DNA of 64,000 nt from Eonycteris spelaea. Lineage: Eukaryota > Chordata > Mammalia > Chiroptera > Pteropodidae. The notes under the pieces were generated by a model. The model saw only the letters and a program-made list of their open reading frames with translations, did no database searches and was not told the origin of the DNA. Positions 59,880 to 64,000 of the stretch are shown here, in pieces; within the stretch, counting starts at the first letter, position 1; the number at the start of each line of letters is the position of its first letter. The stretch is taken from assembly GCA_003508835.1 (NCBI GenBank), contig PUFA01000006.1, positions 5,890,001 through 5,954,000 of the forward strand, in the 5' to 3' direction. Made by a program: the position numbers and the translations under genes.

Positions 59880-60130
59880 CCCCTAAGAAATAAACATATC
59901 TCTGAGAGTGCTTTTAGATGACATAATGTGTAACAATTGCTCCTTAAACCATATTTGCATTTTTAGAAGAGAAGAATTCCTTGACAATTCAGAACCCCAG
60001 CTTTTTCAGGATGAACTGTTTATTCCCTTGTGGTTTCATGGTCGAAATCTGGAACTAACTAGCTGGGTATTCTTAAGTGCGGGTTACAGTTCTATCTAGA
60101 CCGAAGTCCCTGCCGCGTTTCTTTCCTGAG
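59880..60130. promoter_or_regulatory. Candidate element with perfect octamer
   Basis: Unique sequence with a perfect octamer ATTTGCAT (59953-59960), in 'CCATATTTGCATTTTTAG', and an AACAATTG segment. Confidence 0.35.
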
Positions 60131-61139
60131 TATTTTTATCCTAAATTAAAGCTCGGTTTCAAACCAGCCCACATGTAACTGGAGGACGCTGACAGCTTCT
60201 AGCCCTATTATAAATAGGAAAACAAATTATATATATTTTCTACTAGAGGAATTGTCGTCACCTAATTGTTCCTACTTATAATTTGTTTGGCTTTCTGGAA
60301 AAAAAACGCATTTTAATTTTGCTTCATTTAGGATCCCGCAGATAGGCTTTCTGGGCCATCGCTTACTTCTCTTTCTTCTTCTGTCCCCATGATGCTTTAG
60401 CATAATTTAAAGGACTGTCCATCGGGTTATGAATAAAAGCCTACTTAAATCCTGCTGTTTAAAATACAATGAACCCTGTTTATATTGATCTCATTCAGAA
60501 GGTTTTCCCGCATATGATGTCCATCTTTTAAAGTATGGGTCATGTTTCCTCTTGAGATGTTTTCTTATCTTATTCCCCTAAAATGATATAAACAGTTTCA
60601 GTATTCCTGATAATTAGGTATGCGGGTAAAGAAAAGACATCCTGTTCTTTTTCAAGTTTTTAAATGATCGGGATACCAGAAAATGAAGTCATGAGGAGTA
60701 CGAATGTTTGCCTCTCATCCAGAGATCTGTTGTCCTCCTTGTTTCTATAAAGAGGAAATTTACTAGGATACAACATGGTAGTGGCACTTTAGCTGACTCC
60801 TGGGGTGCATTAGTTCTCACCGTTGCCCCAGAGCCCTAATTGTCTGCCCCGGAAGCTTGGAGTGGGAGTGCAGTGGGTAGGGGCTGGATATTGGAGAAGA
60901 AATATGTAAGTAGATCTACCCCCAACCCCCACACCCCTGAGTTAAATGTGTACTTGCGTGTCCTGTAATAAGTGAGCATATGAAATACATCTACATGTCT
61001 GTGTGGCTTGTGTTTCTCATATCTTTTCTAGAGAGACTTTGAAAAAGCGTTTGATGGAGTGTGTTCGTTTGTCTATTTATTTTTGATATATCGGTTGGAA
61101 GGTCGCCACCCTCCATTTTCCTACTTAGAGCTTGCCCCA
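60131..61139. other. Intergenic, nothing recognised
   Basis: Unique sequence; no gene, RNA or confident repeat seen. Confidence 0.5.
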
Positions 61140-61870
61140 TTTAGGGCTGTGATGGCCTTAAATAGCCAGGCACTGTGCCAGTCCCAGGAACGCAGAGAGA
61201 CACCCTCAAAAGCTTACTACCTATTGAGGGGTTGGACTAGTCAATGGGACTTACACCATCTCATGAATAATGCTTGATTGGGGAAGAGGAAGGGCTGAGG
61301 GCACCTGGAAGAGAGACGCTCACCTGGGTCCCCAGTGGTCAAGGAAGCTTTCCAGGCAGAACCCTAATGAAGGGGAAAGGGGCGTGGGTAAGAGCAGAGG
61401 TGTTTCAAGCAACAAGAATGGCATGTGGACAGGATCTAAACAAAGTTCAAGGGGTTGCCATGGATGGCTGGAGAAGGAAGTGGAAGTTACATCACTTGGG
61501 CCTTATCTGCTGTATTGAAGAATCTGGACTTTATGTTAAGGATTTGCACTTTAAGAAATCACTCCATGGTGATCTGCAGAATGGCGTGGAGTGTGTGTGA
61601 GATGGGAGGCAGGGTGTGGTTGGGAAGAACCTTGCAGGTTAAGGGAGCATCCAAGGGGAAGGAGAGGTAGATAGATAAAAGAGGCCCCTGGGCAGGAGAC
61701 TCAATAGTCCTCAGTGATAGGACAGAGGGAAGCCCTATGCTCTAACTTGCATGACAAGGTGGAAGGAGGGGCTGTTTTCTGGGACAGGGAACTTAGGAGC
61801 AGGAGCATGCTGGGATGGGAGAAAGATGATGAGTTAAATTTTGGCCATGTTGAGTTTGAAATGTCTGCAG
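61140..61870 (-). repeat. L2 LINE, longer fragment
   Basis: Antisense L2: 'TAGCCAGGCACTGTGCCAGT', 'AGGAAGCTTTCCAGGCAGAA', 'ATCTGGACTTTATGTTAAGG' and 'AAATTTTGGCCATGTTGAGT' in the usual order. Subfamily and exact ends uncertain. Confidence 0.6.
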
Positions 61871-62454
61871 TTAAGGCCAGCTTTGACAGTATGCAACCTG
61901 GGCAGTTGCCCTACACTCAGAAGGGTTCTGCATTTGGTTTAATGCTCGGCTGTTACTGTCTTGAAATTCATAATAAAGTTTGAGCAGGGTATCCATATTT
62001 TCATTTTTTTTTTTGTACTGGTTCTGTGCACAGTTCATCCAAGTAAAGTCAGGTAAGCAGCTCGATATGTGGCTCTAGAAGTCAAGACTGGACAAAGAAT
62101 TCAGCAAGGAGAGAGGTATTTAAAATCCTGGGAGAGGATGGATCATGAGGGAGAACATGAAGAATGGGAAGAGAAGAGGGACCAGGGTAGGACCCAAGAT
62201 ACACAGAAATTGGGGGATAGGCTCTAAGGGGAAGAACTTTTAAACACAAAGACCCTGTTACCTGTTGCTACATTTTGCCTTTGAGATGAAGCACTGAAAG
62301 TTAGCTGTTGTCTTAAGTCTGAGGAGTGTCTAGCTCCATGTCAGGCTATCAGGGAAATGGCAAATCCAATCAGCAAATGAGAAAACAAAAACTTATGATC
62401 ACCCATCTGTAGTTATTATTATAGACATTTGCAACATTTTCCAGATTTCAAAGC

Positions 62455-62660
62455 ACCTTCATTTATTCATTCAACTGATATTTATCTAGTACCTATGATG
62501 TGCCAGGCACTGTGCTGGTGCTAAAGATAGATCAGTGAACAAAAGAGACAAACCCCTGCCCCCATGGAGCTTACATTGTACTGAGAAGAGGCAGATAGTA
62601 AATAATAAACATAATAAATGGGTAGGTTATATAATATGTTAGAAGGTGATAACTACCTTG
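62455..62660 (-). repeat. L2 LINE 3' end
   Basis: Antisense L2: 'TTCATTCAACTGATATTTAT', 'ATGATGTGCCAGGCACTGTG' and 'CATGGAGCTTACATTGTACT'. Confidence 0.85.
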
Positions 62661-62999
62661 GAAAAAAATAAAATCTCTTTTAATTTGTCTTTTTAAAGAA
62701 GAAAAAATGACTTGCTTTATGCAACATGAAGCATCATGGATGGACACTGGGGCTCCAGTGTCATCCTCAGGTCTGTTTTCTTCCTGTTTCCTCTGTGCTG
62801 ACTCTATGATTACATGGACCCTACCTTTGTGGGTAGTCAGAGATGCTGCCAGCAAACCCCAAGTGCAAATGCAGCAGAGCACGGCGAGTGCCTGCTCACA
62901 CCTTGCTGGCAAAAGCCCTGAGAGACACTTGGCATGGAATAGCCTGAATCCTTTGCCCATCTCTGAACCAGTCCTCTGCCCCGTAATCTTTGCAGTGGT

Positions 63000-63120
63000 T
63001 CAGTGTGGAAGTTGTCCTTATTCACACTTCACAGCTAAGGAAGACTGAGTCCAGGAGAAGTGAGTGACTTCCCAGGTTCCCATACTTAGAAAGTGGCAGA
63101 CCAGGCTCTTGGACCCTAAA
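63000..63120 (-). repeat. MIR fragment
   Basis: Antisense MIR-like: 'TCACACTTCACAGCTAAGGAA' type text and 'CTTAGAAAGTGGCAGACCAG'. Confidence 0.5.
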
Positions 63121-63299
63121 GTTTGTGCACCCTCTGCAAGAGGACCCAAGGCAGAAGATAAATAAACTTAAATACATCATCTCTCTCCAAATCTAAGGCT
63201 TAAAGGTGACAAATTTAAATAAATATGGAAGACTTAATTAGGAGCGTGATTAGGCAACCAGACAAACGTGTAAATTACAATTGCTTAGGAATTTAGCGC

Positions 63300-63450
63300 G
63301 ATCCTTAAATTATAGAGATTTAGATATTTCAAGACCCTCCGGTCCAATCCTTATCTCTCATAAGCAAGGAAACTGACATGTATAGAAGGGAAGGAATTTG
63401 CCTGGTTACTCAACAAGTAGAGAAAGGGCAGGGCTGAGACACCACTACGG
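63300..63450 (-). repeat. MIR-like fragment
   Basis: Antisense: 'AAGCAAGGAAACTGACATGT' and 'TTTGCCTGGTTACTCAACAA', a weak MIR match. The preceding 63160-63300 is unique, AT-rich and motif-dense. Confidence 0.45.
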
Positions 63451-63529
63451 TGGGTTACCTAATGAATAGTCACGTCCTCTTAACAACTTTATCATTTGCT
63501 GATTTAACTCCTCACTAATTTTTCTTGGT

Positions 63530-63795
63530 AATAATAGTAACATCACACTCTTATTGAGTACTTACTGTATACTAAGTATGATGCTAAGAGCTTTACCTGC
63601 TTCATCACGTTTCATCCCACCAACAACCCTAAGAGATAGGTACTCTTTCTAACCCTTGTTTATACTTGAGACAGTTGAGCCTTAGAGGGATGAAGTTACT
63701 TGCCCCTGGTCATGGATGGGTGAGTGGCAGAGCCTGGATTTAAATTCAAGTCTGTCTGATTATCCAGCCCAGGCTTTTAACCACTGGCAGAGAAG
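63530..63795 (-). repeat. MIR SINE, near full length
   Basis: Antisense MIR: 'TTATTGAGTACTTACTGTAT', 'CCCTAAGAGATAGGTACTCT', 'GAGACAGTTGAGCCTTAGAG' and 'TGGCAGAGCCTGGATTTAAA'. Confidence 0.85.
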
Positions 63796-64000
63796 TTTTC
63801 CTTTTTCCTTTTGAAAAAGAACATTAAAAACTAGTAATGGATACAAAGTACAGCTTGTCACTTTCCCAAACCCTACAAGTACTTTTTTCCCCCCTTTTTG
63901 AGGTGGAGTCAGTCCCTGCTGGGAATAGAAGCCATCAGTTAAGTAGCAAAGCGCTTAATGATCCTGAATGTGACTGAGGCTCAGAGCCAAAGACCTTGAT

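Noticed and set aside
15876..64000. POU3F1 or another protein-coding gene in the flank
   Set aside because: No POU domain, homeodomain or other recognisable exon is seen on either strand. POU3F1 is expected far outside the window.
1..64000. CRISPR array, bacterial operon, phage or mobile gene cassette
   Set aside because: Spliced gene structure, MIR/L2/L1/LTR repeats and depleted CpG outside islands show mammalian nuclear DNA. No regularly spaced direct repeats were seen.

Overview
The window is nuclear DNA from a placental mammal. Near the left end is one complete, multi-exon, intact protein-coding gene on the + strand, RRAGC (Ras-related GTP-binding protein C, RagC). Its seven coding exons all have GT/AG splice sites and join without a frame break into 1,200 nt, a 399-residue protein that appears identical to the human protein as I remember it. 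The rest is intergenic DNA full of old mammal-wide repeats: MIR, L2, old L1, MLT1/MST LTRs, hAT-Charlie and Tigger elements. I saw no primate Alu, rodent B1/B2, carnivore CAN-SINE, ruminant Bov-tA/BovB or vesper-bat VES element, so those lineages are unlikely. The species cannot be fixed from sequence alone.

Layout. 1-1430: upstream flank with a hAT-type MITE at the very start. 1440-1681: GC-rich RRAGC promoter with a CACGTG E-box and two CCAAT boxes. 1682-14484: RRAGC coding region, with MIR, L2 and L1 pieces in the introns. 14485 to about 15875: 3' UTR ending at an AATAAA. 15.9-64.0 kb: no recognisable protein-coding gene. In human, RRAGC lies next to a very large gene desert reaching the developmental transcription-factor gene POU3F1 (OCT6). 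By synteny (inference) this flank is the RRAGC side of that desert.

The desert holds an orphan CpG island (44.1-44.6 kb) and a second GC-rich block (31.9-33.1 kb). It also holds several repeat-free, homeodomain/POU/TALE-motif-rich blocks that look like conserved regulatory elements (24.8-25.4, 28.0-29.5, 33.9-34.2, 37.4-37.6, 53.8-54.4, 58.9-60.1 kb), CTCF-like motifs, a degenerate tRNA-Val(TAC)-like sequence, and a five-part nested transposon stack at 45.7-50.4 kb.

Functionally, RagC pairs with RagA or RagB on the lysosome to recruit mTORC1 and TFEB. The promoter E-box would suit TFEB/MITF feedback. The downstream elements are more likely to serve a distant developmental gene than RRAGC. 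I found no new multi-gene system. The most interesting unexplained signals are the orphan CpG island, the OCT6-dimer-like palindrome at 37.45 kb and the TALE-motif cluster at 59.3-59.5 kb.
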